Source of the DNA: an uncultured Curtobacterium sp.
Lineage (GTDB): Bacteria; Actinomycetota; Actinomycetes; Actinomycetales; Microbacteriaceae
Assembly: GCA_913774725.1 (NCBI GenBank)
Contig: CAJYIG010000038.1
Coordinates: 1 to 12,189 of the forward strand
Length of the DNA: 12,189 bases
Direction: 5' to 3'
A program made the translations under genes and the position numbers. Of this stretch, positions 6,675 through 12,189 are shown piece after piece. How positions within the stretch are numbered: the first letter of the stretch is position 1; each line of letters begins with the position of its first letter. Under the pieces are notes generated by a model. It did no database searches. It saw nothing but the letters and a program-made list of their open reading frames with translations, and was not told the origin of the DNA.

Positions 6675-6706
6675 CGTTCCCGGTGGGTGCACCCGGGCCG
6701 GTCGGC

Positions 6707-6773
6707 ATCGAACCAGGACTCCGACATCGAACCAGCGCGTGCGGCTGGTTCGACGTCGGGATCGTGGTTCGAC
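6707..6773. repeat. Imperfect inverted repeat with four GAACCA/TGGTTC cores
   Basis: Two 29-bp arms (6707-6735 and 6745-6773) match at 24 of 29 positions when one is reverse-complemented, with a 9-bp spacer (CGCGTGCGG). Each arm itself holds two copies of a TCGAACCA-type core, so the core occurs four times in 67 bp. The inner part (CCGACATCGAACCAG against its partner) forms a 15-bp stem with one mismatch. It lies between the tRNA terminator and the 3' end of the minus-strand aldo/keto reductase, and may terminate that gene. It could also be a REP-like element or a decayed attachment region. Confidence 0.8.
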
Positions 6774-6788
6774 CTCGCTCCGCCCCGC

Positions 6789-7799
6789 TCAGACCTCGCG
6801 GGTCTTCGGGCTGCTGTCGTTCGTCTTCGCCGGGTCACGCTCGACGACGGACCCGAGGGCGTCGTCGATGCGGGACATCAGCTCCGCGGGGATCCGCACC
6901 CCGGCAGCGCCGGCATTGTCGCGCACCTGCTCCGGCCGCGAGGCGCCGATGATCGCCGACGCGACGTTCTCGTTCTGCAGCACCCACGCGACCGCGAGCT
7001 GCGCCATCGACAGGCCCAGCTCGTCGGCGAGCGGCTTGAGCTCCTGCACCGCGGACAGCACCTCGTCGTTCATGAAGCGCTCGATCATCTTCGCGCCGCC
7101 CTTGTCGTCGGTGGCGCGCGAGCCCTCGGGCAGCGGCTGACCGGGCTGGTACTTGCCCGTCAGCACGCCCTGCGCGATCGGCGACCAGACGATCTGCGAG
7201 ATGCCGAGCTCCTTCGACGCGGGGACGACCTCGCCCTCGATGACCCGCCAGAGCGCCGAGTACTGCGGCTGGTTCGAGATGAGCTGGAACCCGAGGTCCT
7301 TCGCGAGTGCGGCGCCGGCACGGAGCTGGTCAGCGGTCCACTCCGAGACGCCCACGTACAGGACCTTGCCCTGCCGCACGACGTCGGCGAACGCCTGCAT
7401 CGTCTCCTCGAGCGGCGTCTCGTGGTCGTAGCGGTGCGCCTGGTACAGGTCGACGTAGTCGGTCTGCAGCCGCTCGAGCGAGCCGTCGATCGACTCGAGG
7501 ATGTGCTTCCGGCTCAGCCCGGTGTCGTTGTGCCCCTTCGGACCGGTGGGGCCGAAGACCTTCGTGGCGATCTCGAGCGACTGGCGACGCTCCCCCTTGA
7601 GGGCTTCGCCGAGGACGGTCTCGGCGCCGGTGTTCGCGTAGACGTCCGCGGTGTCGAACGTCGAGATACCGACGTCGAGTGCGGCTCGGACGCAGGCGAT
7701 CGCCGCGTCGTTCTCGACCTGGGAGGCGTGGGTCAGCCAGTTGCCGTACGTGATCTCGGACACCTTGAGGCCCGAGTCGCCGAGGTAGCGGTACTCCAT
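6789..7799 (-). CDS. Aldo/keto reductase (potassium-channel beta-subunit-like subgroup)
   Basis: Predicted cytosolic NADPH-dependent reductase of aldehydes or ketones; the physiological substrate is unknown. The 336-residue TIM-barrel protein begins MEYRYLGDSGLKVSEITYGNWL, typical of the Kv-beta-like branch. The catalytic tetrad is intact: D49 in FDTAD, Y54 in DVYANT, K80 in ATKVFG and H122 in YQAHRYD. The cofactor-binding C-terminal segment SAIIGASRPEQVRDN is present. The ATG at 7799 has AGGAG (7810-7814) ten bases upstream. It diverges from the decayed Abi-like gene across a 196-bp gap containing the GGTACA-CTGA-TGTACC palindrome, which is a candidate operator. No partner gene suggests a pathway. 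Confidence 0.93.
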   Translation of the reverse strand: MEYRYLGDSGLKVSEITYGNWLTHASQVENDAAIACVRAALDVGISTFDTADVYANTGAETVLGEALKGERRQSLEIATKVFGPTGPKGHNDTGLSRKHILESIDGSLERLQTDYVDLYQAHRYDHETPLEETMQAFADVVRQGKVLYVGVSEWTADQLRAGAALAKDLGFQLISNQPQYSALWRVIEGEVVPASKELGISQIVWSPIAQGVLTGKYQPGQPLPEGSRATDDKGGAKMIERFMNDEVLSAVQELKPLADELGLSMAQLAVAWVLQNENVASAIIGASRPEQVRDNAGAAGVRIPAELMSRIDDALGSVVERDPAKTNDSSPKTREV

Positions 7800-7886
7800 G
7801 TGCGTGTCACTCCTGTCGTGGAGCGCTTCGGTGCGCCCCGACCCGCGACGCTACGCGCCCGAGCAGGAAGACCGGCGCAGTCGACC

Positions 7887-7906
7887 GGTACACTGATGTA
7901 CCAGTG
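7887..7906. promoter_or_regulatory. Candidate operator: overlapping palindromes GGTACA-n4-TGTACC and CACTG-n6-CAGTG
   Basis: GGTACACTGATGTACC (7887-7902) is an inverted repeat with perfect 6-bp arms. Overlapping it, CACTGATGTACCAGTG (7891-7906) has perfect 5-bp arms. It lies 87 bp upstream of the aldo/keto reductase and 89 bp upstream of the Abi-like remnant. An inverted TGGTACA copy lies at 7977-7983. The form is typical of dimeric repressors, but the regulator is not in the window. Confidence 0.45.
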
Positions 7907-7995
7907 CTCCGGTGGGCAAGACGAAACCCCGGCGATGTGGCAGGGCCAGGGATCGTTCCGGGGTCTTCGTGAACGATGGTACAGCAGGGGGCGGT

Positions 7996-8558
7996 GTGAG
8001 CAGTCCGGACAGCTCGAACGTTGATCTCGAGAGTGCCCTCTCCGATCTCCTCACACGGGCGCGCCTGTCGTCGTACCTCGAGGTGACACCGTCGCTCTCG
8101 GGCGCGCTCGAGCTCTACGAGTGGAACATGCGAGCCGCAGCAAGCATCCTCGAGCTCACTGGGATGGTGGAGATCGTCACCCGGAACGCTCTCGATCGCC
8201 AGCTGACGAGATGGGCTGCAGGCCGCGGCGTTCCCGACTGGCCGGATCATGCACCCCTTGACCCACGCGGTCGTCAGGATCTCCGCGCCGCCTCCGATCG
8301 CGCGGGTCGGGCTTCGGCACTGCCGTCCCGTGGTCGGGCGCCCGCCGTCGGGAAGTGGAGCAAAGGATGCGCGGGCTCCACGTCGTCCGGAACCGCGCCG
8401 CTCACCACGAACCGATCCACCGTCGAGACCTCGAGCGCGACCGCACCGACGCGATCGACCTGCTCGGCTGGGTCGATCCCCTTGCAGCCACCTGGGCAGA
8501 GCGGACCAGCTCACTTCGCGGCGTTCTCGAGCCACGACCACGACGATCCACAGAGTGA
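7996..8558 (+). pseudogene. Decayed Abi-like (Abi_2 / AbiD-AbiF type, HEPN) abortive-infection protein
   Basis: The N-terminal part reads in one frame from GTG 7996 (MSSPDSSNVDLESALSDLL), preceded by CAGGGGG. It carries the Abi-like pattern LYEWNMRAAASILELTGMVEIVTRNALDRQLTRW to about 8310. The C-terminal part is in a different frame, from about 8340 to the TGA at 8556-8558, and contains ARRREVEQRMRGLHVVRNRAAHHEP followed by LLGWVDPLAATW. R-N-R-A-A-H-H (about 8388-8408) is the HEPN-type R-x4-H motif. The middle stretch that joins these parts in intact relatives, from memory including a GFW-type motif, is missing, so I infer an internal deletion of a few tens of codons plus a frame change. Intact homologues are HEPN-fold proteins of phage-exclusion systems. 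The gene is unlikely to make a working protein unless the sequence has an error. Confidence 0.7.
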
Positions 8559-8598
8559 TGTACCACCGGCGCGCTGGCACTGGCGTGTGGTGTACCAC
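8555..8598 (+). promoter_or_regulatory. Two direct copies of GTG(A/G)TGTACCAC before the chorismate mutase gene
   Basis: GTGATGTACCAC (8555-8566) and GTGGTGTACCAC (8587-8598) are 32 bp apart start to start, close to three helical turns. The first overlaps the stop codon of the Abi-like remnant; the second ends 6 bp before the ATG of the chorismate mutase. The same TGATGTACCA core occurs at 7894-7903. The arrangement suggests operators or a promoter box controlling the exported chorismate mutase. Inference. Confidence 0.45.
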
Positions 8599-8604
8599 TG
8601 TTCC

Positions 8605-9294
8605 ATGCCTCGACCGATGACCACGTCGCCCGTCACCCGCACGCCCCGCCGCTCCATCGTCACCACGGGACTCGGCGCCCTCGGGCTCAGTGCCGCCGTC
8701 CTGTCCTCGCTCGCCGGTCGCGCAGCGGAGAGCGGGACCGCAGCTGCTCCCTCGTCGTCCCGCGCCGCGACGACCTCCTCGAGCGCGAGCCCGGAGCCGG
8801 ACACAGCCGCGGCAGCGCGGGCCGTGGTCGCCCTCGTCGCGGAACGACTCGACACCGCACCCGAGGTCGCCGCCGCGAAGTACCACTCCGGGCAGCCGGT
8901 CGAGGACGCAGCACGGGAGCGCACGGTCCTCGACACCGCCCGCACCGCCGCCGAGCGGGACCACGTCGACCCGGATTGGGTCGAGGCGGTGTTCGCCGAC
9001 CAGATCGAGGCGAGCAAGCAGGCGCAGACGGCTCTGCTCGACGAGTGGTCACGGCACCCCGATCGCGCTCCCGCCGAGGCGCCCGACCTGACGACCACGG
9101 TCCGTCCGACGCTGGACCGCATCACGTCCGAGCTGGTGTCCGGCCTCGCGCGGCTGCAGGACGTTCGGGACGATCCGTCCTGCACGCGCGACCTCCGCCG
9201 GGCGGCCCGGGCGGTCCACGTCTCCGACGCGCCGGTGCAGCAGGCACTCCCGACCGCGATCGAGCACCTCTGCACAGTGGGTCCAGGGCACTGA
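8605..9294 (+). CDS. Exported chorismate mutase, AroQ-gamma class
   Basis: Predicted to convert chorismate to prephenate outside the cytoplasm. The product has 229 residues from ATG 8605. An N-terminal export signal (TRTPRRSIVTTGLGALGLSAAVL, residues 11-33, where the RR could suit the Tat route) and a Ser/Ala-rich stretch precede the all-helical domain at about 67-229. The AroQ-gamma pattern is clear: VALVAERLDTAPEVAAAKY, then QPVEDAARE, then DPDWVEAVFADQIEASKQAQ. By analogy with the secreted M. tuberculosis enzyme the likely active-site residues are R81, K92, D101, R104, Q141 and R167, and C193-C223 could form its disulfide. No Shine-Dalgarno sequence is visible; a start at 8617 or a leaderless mRNA is possible. 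The same frame runs back without a stop through the Abi-like remnant, but the signal peptide marks a separate gene. Confidence 0.85.
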   Translation: MPRPMTTSPVTRTPRRSIVTTGLGALGLSAAVLSSLAGRAAESGTAAAPSSSRAATTSSSASPEPDTAAAARAVVALVAERLDTAPEVAAAKYHSGQPVEDAARERTVLDTARTAAERDHVDPDWVEAVFADQIEASKQAQTALLDEWSRHPDRAPAEAPDLTTTVRPTLDRITSELVSGLARLQDVRDDPSCTRDLRRAARAVHVSDAPVQQALPTAIEHLCTVGPGH

Positions 9295-9385
9295 CGCGGA
9301 TAGACCGTCGCGCGACCCAGCGCCGGAGGGGCAGGATCGCAGGGGCGCGGTGCACAGCGGCACCGCCGGGAGCGAAGGAGCATCC

Positions 9386-10381
9386 ATGTCGGGACCGAGC
9401 GTGCTGTTCATCGGCGGCAGCGGCATCATCAGCGCCGCCTGTGTCCGCGAAGCCGTCGAGCAGGGGTTCGACGTGACCGTGCTCAACCGGGGCGAGACGG
9501 ACAAGCGGCCGATCCCGGGGAGCGTGACGCGCCTCCAGGCCGACGTGTCGGACCGCACCGCGCTGGAAGCCGCGATCGGCGACCAGCGGTGGGACGTCGT
9601 CATCGACTTCGTGGCCTTCACGCCCGACCAGGTGCAGCGTGACGTCGAGGTGTTCACCGGGCGGACCTGGCAGTACGTGTTCATCTCGTCGGCCTCGGCG
9701 TACCAGACGCCCGCGACCCATCTGCCGATCACCGAGTCGACCCCGCTGAAGAACCCGTTCTGGCAGTACTCGCGGGACAAGATCGCGTGCGAGGACCTGC
9801 TGACGAAGGCGTACCGCGAGGACGACTTCCCGATGACGATCATCCGCCCGTCGCACACGTACGACGAGACGCTCGTGCCCTTCTCGGGCGGGTGGACGGT
9901 GCTCGGGCGCATGCGTGCGGGCAAGCCGGTCGTGGTGTGCGGGGACGGCAGCTCGCTGTGGACGATCACGCACGCGCGGGACTTCGCGGTCGGCTTCGTG
10001 GGGCTGCTCGACCGTGCCGAGGCGATCGGCGAGGCCTTCCACATCACCGGCGACGAGGCGCCGACGTGGGACCGGATCGCGCACGAGCTCGCGGCGGCTG
10101 CGGGGGTCGAGGACCTGCAGATCGTGCACGTGCCGTCGGACGCGATCGACGCGCTCGACGCCGACTGGGGCGCGAGCCTGCTCGGGGACAAGGCGAACAC
10201 CTCGGTCTTCGACAACACGAAGGTGCAGACGCTCGTGCCGGAGTTCGCGCAGACGACGTCCATCCGGCAGGGGGCGCGGGAGATCGTCGCGTGGTTCGAC
10301 GCCGACCCGTCGCGCCAGGTGACGGACGAGCGGCTCGACGGCCTGATGGACCAGCTCGTGGAGCGCTGGCAGGTGCGCTGA
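9386..10381 (+). CDS. Atypical extended SDR, NAD-dependent epimerase/dehydratase family
   Basis: Predicted NAD(P)-binding sugar-nucleotide-type oxidoreductase of 331 residues; substrate not known. The Rossmann motif is IGGSGIIS (9-16), where the last glycine of the usual GxxGxxG is serine, as in atypical SDRs related to the CSP41/isoflavone-reductase branch. SSASAY (101-106) follows strand 5, and the catalytic pair is Y128-x3-K132 in QYSRDKIACE. IIRPSHTYDETLVPFSGGWT lies further on. The ATG at 9386 has AAGGAG at 9375-9380, five bases upstream; an in-frame ATG at 9350 lacks this. It is co-directional with the chorismate mutase, with a 91-bp gap that holds no gene and only a short hairpin (GGTGC/GCACC, about 9350-9365). 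Confidence 0.85.
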   Translation: MSGPSVLFIGGSGIISAACVREAVEQGFDVTVLNRGETDKRPIPGSVTRLQADVSDRTALEAAIGDQRWDVVIDFVAFTPDQVQRDVEVFTGRTWQYVFISSASAYQTPATHLPITESTPLKNPFWQYSRDKIACEDLLTKAYREDDFPMTIIRPSHTYDETLVPFSGGWTVLGRMRAGKPVVVCGDGSSLWTITHARDFAVGFVGLLDRAEAIGEAFHITGDEAPTWDRIAHELAAAAGVEDLQIVHVPSDAIDALDADWGASLLGDKANTSVFDNTKVQTLVPEFAQTTSIRQGAREIVAWFDADPSRQVTDERLDGLMDQLVERWQVR

Positions 10382-10398
10382 CGCGCAGCGTCCCCGCC

Positions 10399-10460
10399 GG
10401 AACCAGGTTCCGGACATGACACCGCGCGGTGCCGCAGTGCTGTGTCCGGAACCTGGTTCC
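10399..10460. terminator. Perfect 18-bp inverted repeat between convergent genes
   Basis: Arms GGAACCAGGTTCCGGACA (10399-10416) and its exact reverse complement (10443-10460) enclose 26 bp that contain a further palindrome, CACCGCGCGGTG (10420-10431). Each arm holds GGAACCAGGTTCC, itself a palindrome, so alternative cruciform folds exist. It begins 17 bp after the SDR stop codon, and as a symmetrical structure it may end transcription from both directions. Confidence 0.75.
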
Positions 10461-10475
10461 GCGCTGGCGGTGCGA

Positions 10476-10519
10476 CGGACGGGAGGCGCGGCGCCAGCCG
10501 GCACCGCGCCTCCCGTCCG
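10476..10519 (-). terminator. GC-rich hairpin after rocD
   Basis: A perfect 16-bp stem (CGGACGGGAGGCGCGG at 10476-10491 with 10504-10519) and a 12-nt loop, 14 bp beyond the rocD stop codon on the minus strand. There is no T tail. Outer CTGGCGG/CCGCCAG sequences (10464-10470 and 10517-10523) offer a competing fold. Confidence 0.75.
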
Positions 10520-10533
10520 CCAGGTGGTCGCGT

Positions 10534-11811
10534 CTAGCGCGCGGCCAGCACCTCGCCGAGGGTCCCGATCGCCAGACGCACCTCGTCGTCGGTGACGACG
10601 AGCGGCGGCGCGAAGCGGATCGTCGACCCGTGCGTGTCCTTCACGAGCACGCCCCGGTCGGCCAGGTCGTGCGCGATCTCCTTGCCGGTGCCGAGCGCGG
10701 GGTCGATGTCGATCCCTGCCCAGAGCCCGGCGACGCGGTGCGACACGACCCCGTGCCCGACGAGCTCGTCGAGCAGCCCGCGCAGGAGTGGTTCCCCATC
10801 GAGCGCCCGCTGCTGGAAGGTGCCCTCGCCGAGCATCGCGACGACCTCGGACCCGACGGCGGCCGCGAGCGGGTTCCCGCCGAACGTGGAGCCGTGCTCG
10901 CCCGGACGCAGGACACCGAGCACCTCGCGCGAGCCGACGACGGCCGACACCGGGACGATGCCGCCGCCCAGGGCCTTGCCGAGCGTGACCAGGTCAGGGC
11001 GGACGCCGACCCGCTGCACCGCGAGGGTGTGCCCGGTGCGCCCGAGCCCGGACTGGATCTCGTCGGCGACGAACAGCGCGCCGAACTCGTCGCAGACGGC
11101 GCGGACCTGCGGCAGGTAGTCGGCGGGCGGGATGACCACGCCGCCCTCGCCCTGGATCGGCTCGAGCAGCACGGCGACGACGGTCTCGTCCATCGCTTCC
11201 CTGAGCGCACGAGCGTCGCCGTACGGCACCGTGCGGAAGCCGGGCGTGTACGGCCCGAAGTCCTGACGGGCCGAGGGGTCGTCGGAGAACGACACGATCG
11301 TCGTGGTGCGGCCGTGGAAGTTCCCGGACGCCACGACGATGGTGGCCTGCCCGGCCGGGACACCCTTGACGCGGTAGCCCCATGCACGGGCCACCTTGAT
11401 CGCGGACTCGACGGCCTCGGCCCCGGTGTTCATCGGGAGCACGAGCTCGGTGCCGGTGAGTTCGGCGAGCGCCGACGCGAACGGGCCGAGCCGGTCGTTC
11501 ACGAACGCGCGGCTCGTCAGGGTCACCCGGTCGAGCTGCGCCCGGGCGGCGTCGAGCAGCCGGGGGTTGCCGTGGCCGAAGTTCACCGCGGAGTACGCGG
11601 CGAGCCCGTCCAGGTAGCGCTTGCCGTCGACGTCGGTCACCCACGCGCCGTCGCCGGACGCGATGACGACCGGCAGCGGGCTGTAGTTGTGGGCGAGGGA
11701 ACGGTCCTCGACGGCGAGGGCAGCGGCGGTGGCACTGCCGTGTGCGGCGGACGCGGCGTCGCCGAACGCGCCGGTACCCGTCTGGGTACCGGCTCCGGTC
11801 GTGGTGCTCAC
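10534..11811 (-). CDS. rocD: Ornithine aminotransferase (ornithine--oxo-acid transaminase)
   Basis: PLP enzyme transferring the delta-amino group of ornithine to 2-oxoglutarate, giving glutamate-5-semialdehyde and glutamate in arginine/ornithine catabolism. It has 425 residues and is a class III aminotransferase. AHNYSPLPVV (about 40-49) starts the conserved part, followed by NTGAEAVESAIKVAR, GNFHGRTTTIVSFS, EPIQGEGGV and DEIQSGLGRTG. The PLP lysine is K279 in TLGKALGGG; GEHGSTFGGNPLA follows. I chose GTG 11811 (MSTTTGAG); the frame runs further upstream, but there it overlaps the preceding gene. About 40 low-complexity Ala/Gly/Thr residues precede the conserved core, so the start could lie elsewhere. 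Only 2 bp separate it from the upstream stop codon, which suggests translational coupling. Confidence 0.93.
   Translation of the reverse strand: MSTTTGAGTQTGTGAFGDAASAAHGSATAAALAVEDRSLAHNYSPLPVVIASGDGAWVTDVDGKRYLDGLAAYSAVNFGHGNPRLLDAARAQLDRVTLTSRAFVNDRLGPFASALAELTGTELVLPMNTGAEAVESAIKVARAWGYRVKGVPAGQATIVVASGNFHGRTTTIVSFSDDPSARQDFGPYTPGFRTVPYGDARALREAMDETVVAVLLEPIQGEGGVVIPPADYLPQVRAVCDEFGALFVADEIQSGLGRTGHTLAVQRVGVRPDLVTLGKALGGGIVPVSAVVGSREVLGVLRPGEHGSTFGGNPLAAAVGSEVVAMLGEGTFQQRALDGEPLLRGLLDELVGHGVVSHRVAGLWAGIDIDPALGTGKEIAHDLADRGVLVKDTHGSTIRFAPPLVVTDDEVRLAIGTLGEVLAAR
11773..11790. repeat. Palindrome GGTACCC-n4-GGGTACC inside the rocD 5' end
   Basis: Perfect 7-bp arms (11773-11779 and 11784-11790) with a 4-bp centre, located 21 bp inside the assigned rocD start and encoding part of the low-complexity N-terminus. 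It could be an intragenic operator, an mRNA hairpin near the start codon, or a by-product of Gly-Thr codons. Confidence 0.4.
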
Positions 11812-11813
11812 GG

Positions 11814-12189
11814 CTACCGCGCGACCGAGGTGCCGGTGCCGACGGGGTGCAGGTCGAGCGTGCAGCACTTCACGCCGCCGCCGCCGAGCAGCAGCTCGGA
11901 CAGGTCGACGCCGATCGGGTTGTAGCCCTTCTCCCTGAGCTGCGTGGCGAACGTGGTGGCCCGCGAGGCGATCACGACGTTGTAGCCGTCGGAGTACGAG
12001 TTGAGGCCGAGGATCGCGGCGTCCTCCTCGGTCGCGATGATCGCGTCGGGGAAGCGCTCGCGCAGGATCGTGAGGGAGGCCTCGTCGAAGGCGCTCTCGA
12101 GGTAGGCGATGTTCGAGGTGCCGTCCACCGCGGGCTCCGGGTCGAGCACGGCGATCGCGGTGTCGAGGTGGTAGAAGTTCGGGTTGATC
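11814..12189 (-). CDS. Dimethylargininase / amidinotransferase-fold hydrolase, C-terminal part (cut by window edge)
   Basis: The last 125 residues of a guanidino-modifying enzyme of the amidinotransferase superfamily. The coding frame continues past the right edge. Visible family signatures are FYHLDTAIAVLD, containing the catalytic histidine (in the first 10 residues visible), and the C-terminal GGGGVKCCTLDLHP, whose first cysteine aligns with the nucleophile in the GGGxxCMT pattern. Such proteins are usually annotated as N(G),N(G)-dimethylarginine dimethylaminohydrolase, which makes citrulline. Some relatives act on arginine instead. It is directly upstream of rocD (2-bp gap), so a role in supplying or using the arginine/ornithine pool is likely. 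The specificity cannot be read from this fragment. Confidence 0.85.
   Translation of the reverse strand, partial: INPNFYHLDTAIAVLDPEPAVDGTSNIAYLESAFDEASLTILRERFPDAIIATEEDAAILGLNSYSDGYNVVIASRATTFATQLREKGYNPIGVDLSELLLGGGGVKCCTLDLHPVGTGTSVAR

Noticed and set aside
7807..8964. A 385-codon minus-strand open frame in the accessory patch
   Set aside because: It covers the 5' gap of the reductase, the Abi-like remnant and part of the chorismate mutase; its composition is Arg/Gly-rich and there is no motif.
7912..9294. One 460-residue plus-strand gene
   Set aside because: Its N-terminal third is Abi-like, the middle is out-of-frame sequence of that gene, and the last half begins with a signal peptide followed by a complete chorismate mutase. 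It is an accidental in-frame fusion of a remnant and a real gene.
9049..10504. Two overlapping minus-strand open frames of about 460 codons opposite the chorismate mutase and SDR
   Set aside because: They are complements of real coding sequence, with low-complexity composition and no family pattern.

Overview
The window is a high-GC, densely coding stretch of a Gram-positive actinobacterial chromosome. Gene content, protein sequences and codon use look like Microbacteriaceae, and a Curtobacterium-like plant-associated genus is my best guess. That assignment is from memory of the families; no search was run. Most of the window is core chromosome. The one accessory-looking patch is at about 7800-9380.

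Layout. (1) 1-2586, minus strand: the operon tilS-hpt-ftsH, with ftsH cut by the left edge. (2) 2638-3129, plus strand: ppa, diverging from tilS across only 51 bp and closed by a long GC-rich hairpin. (3) 3203-3307: a 7-bp tandem array in the gap between two convergent genes. (4) 3309-6107, minus strand: two adjacent secreted cell-wall hydrolases, an M23 metallopeptidase and then an NlpC/P60 peptidase. They share a paralogous coiled-coil N-terminal half but carry unrelated catalytic domains. (5) 6304-6672, plus strand: a tRNA-Glu(UUC), tRNA-Asp(GUC), tRNA-Phe(GAA) cluster with a recognisable promoter and a textbook terminator. (6) 6707-6773: an imperfect inverted repeat. (7) 6789-7799, minus strand: an aldo/keto reductase. 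(8) 7996-8558, plus strand: a decayed Abi-like (HEPN-type) abortive-infection gene. (9) 8605-9294, plus strand: an exported AroQ-gamma chorismate mutase. (10) 9386-10381, plus strand: an atypical extended SDR. (11) 10399-10519: two strong stem-loops between convergent genes. (12) 10534-12189, minus strand: an arginine/ornithine module with rocD downstream of, and almost touching, a dimethylargininase/amidinotransferase-fold gene cut by the right edge.

How the genes fit together. TilS and Hpt both release pyrophosphate, and the divergent ppa gene hydrolyses it. The M23 and NlpC/P60 proteins look like a co-expressed pair that cut different peptidoglycan bonds. The amidinohydrolase-type enzyme plus RocD is a route from a guanidino compound towards glutamate semialdehyde. 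The chorismate mutase is predicted to be exported, which in a plant-associated bacterium suggests a role outside normal aromatic amino acid synthesis.

I found no CRISPR array, insertion sequence, complete prophage or obvious new multi-gene system. The observations most worth checking are the decayed HEPN/Abi gene beside the exported chorismate mutase with its repeated TGTACCA-type motifs, the paralogous hydrolase pair, the 7-bp array, the inverted repeats in convergent gaps, and the substrate of the RocD-linked amidinohydrolase.
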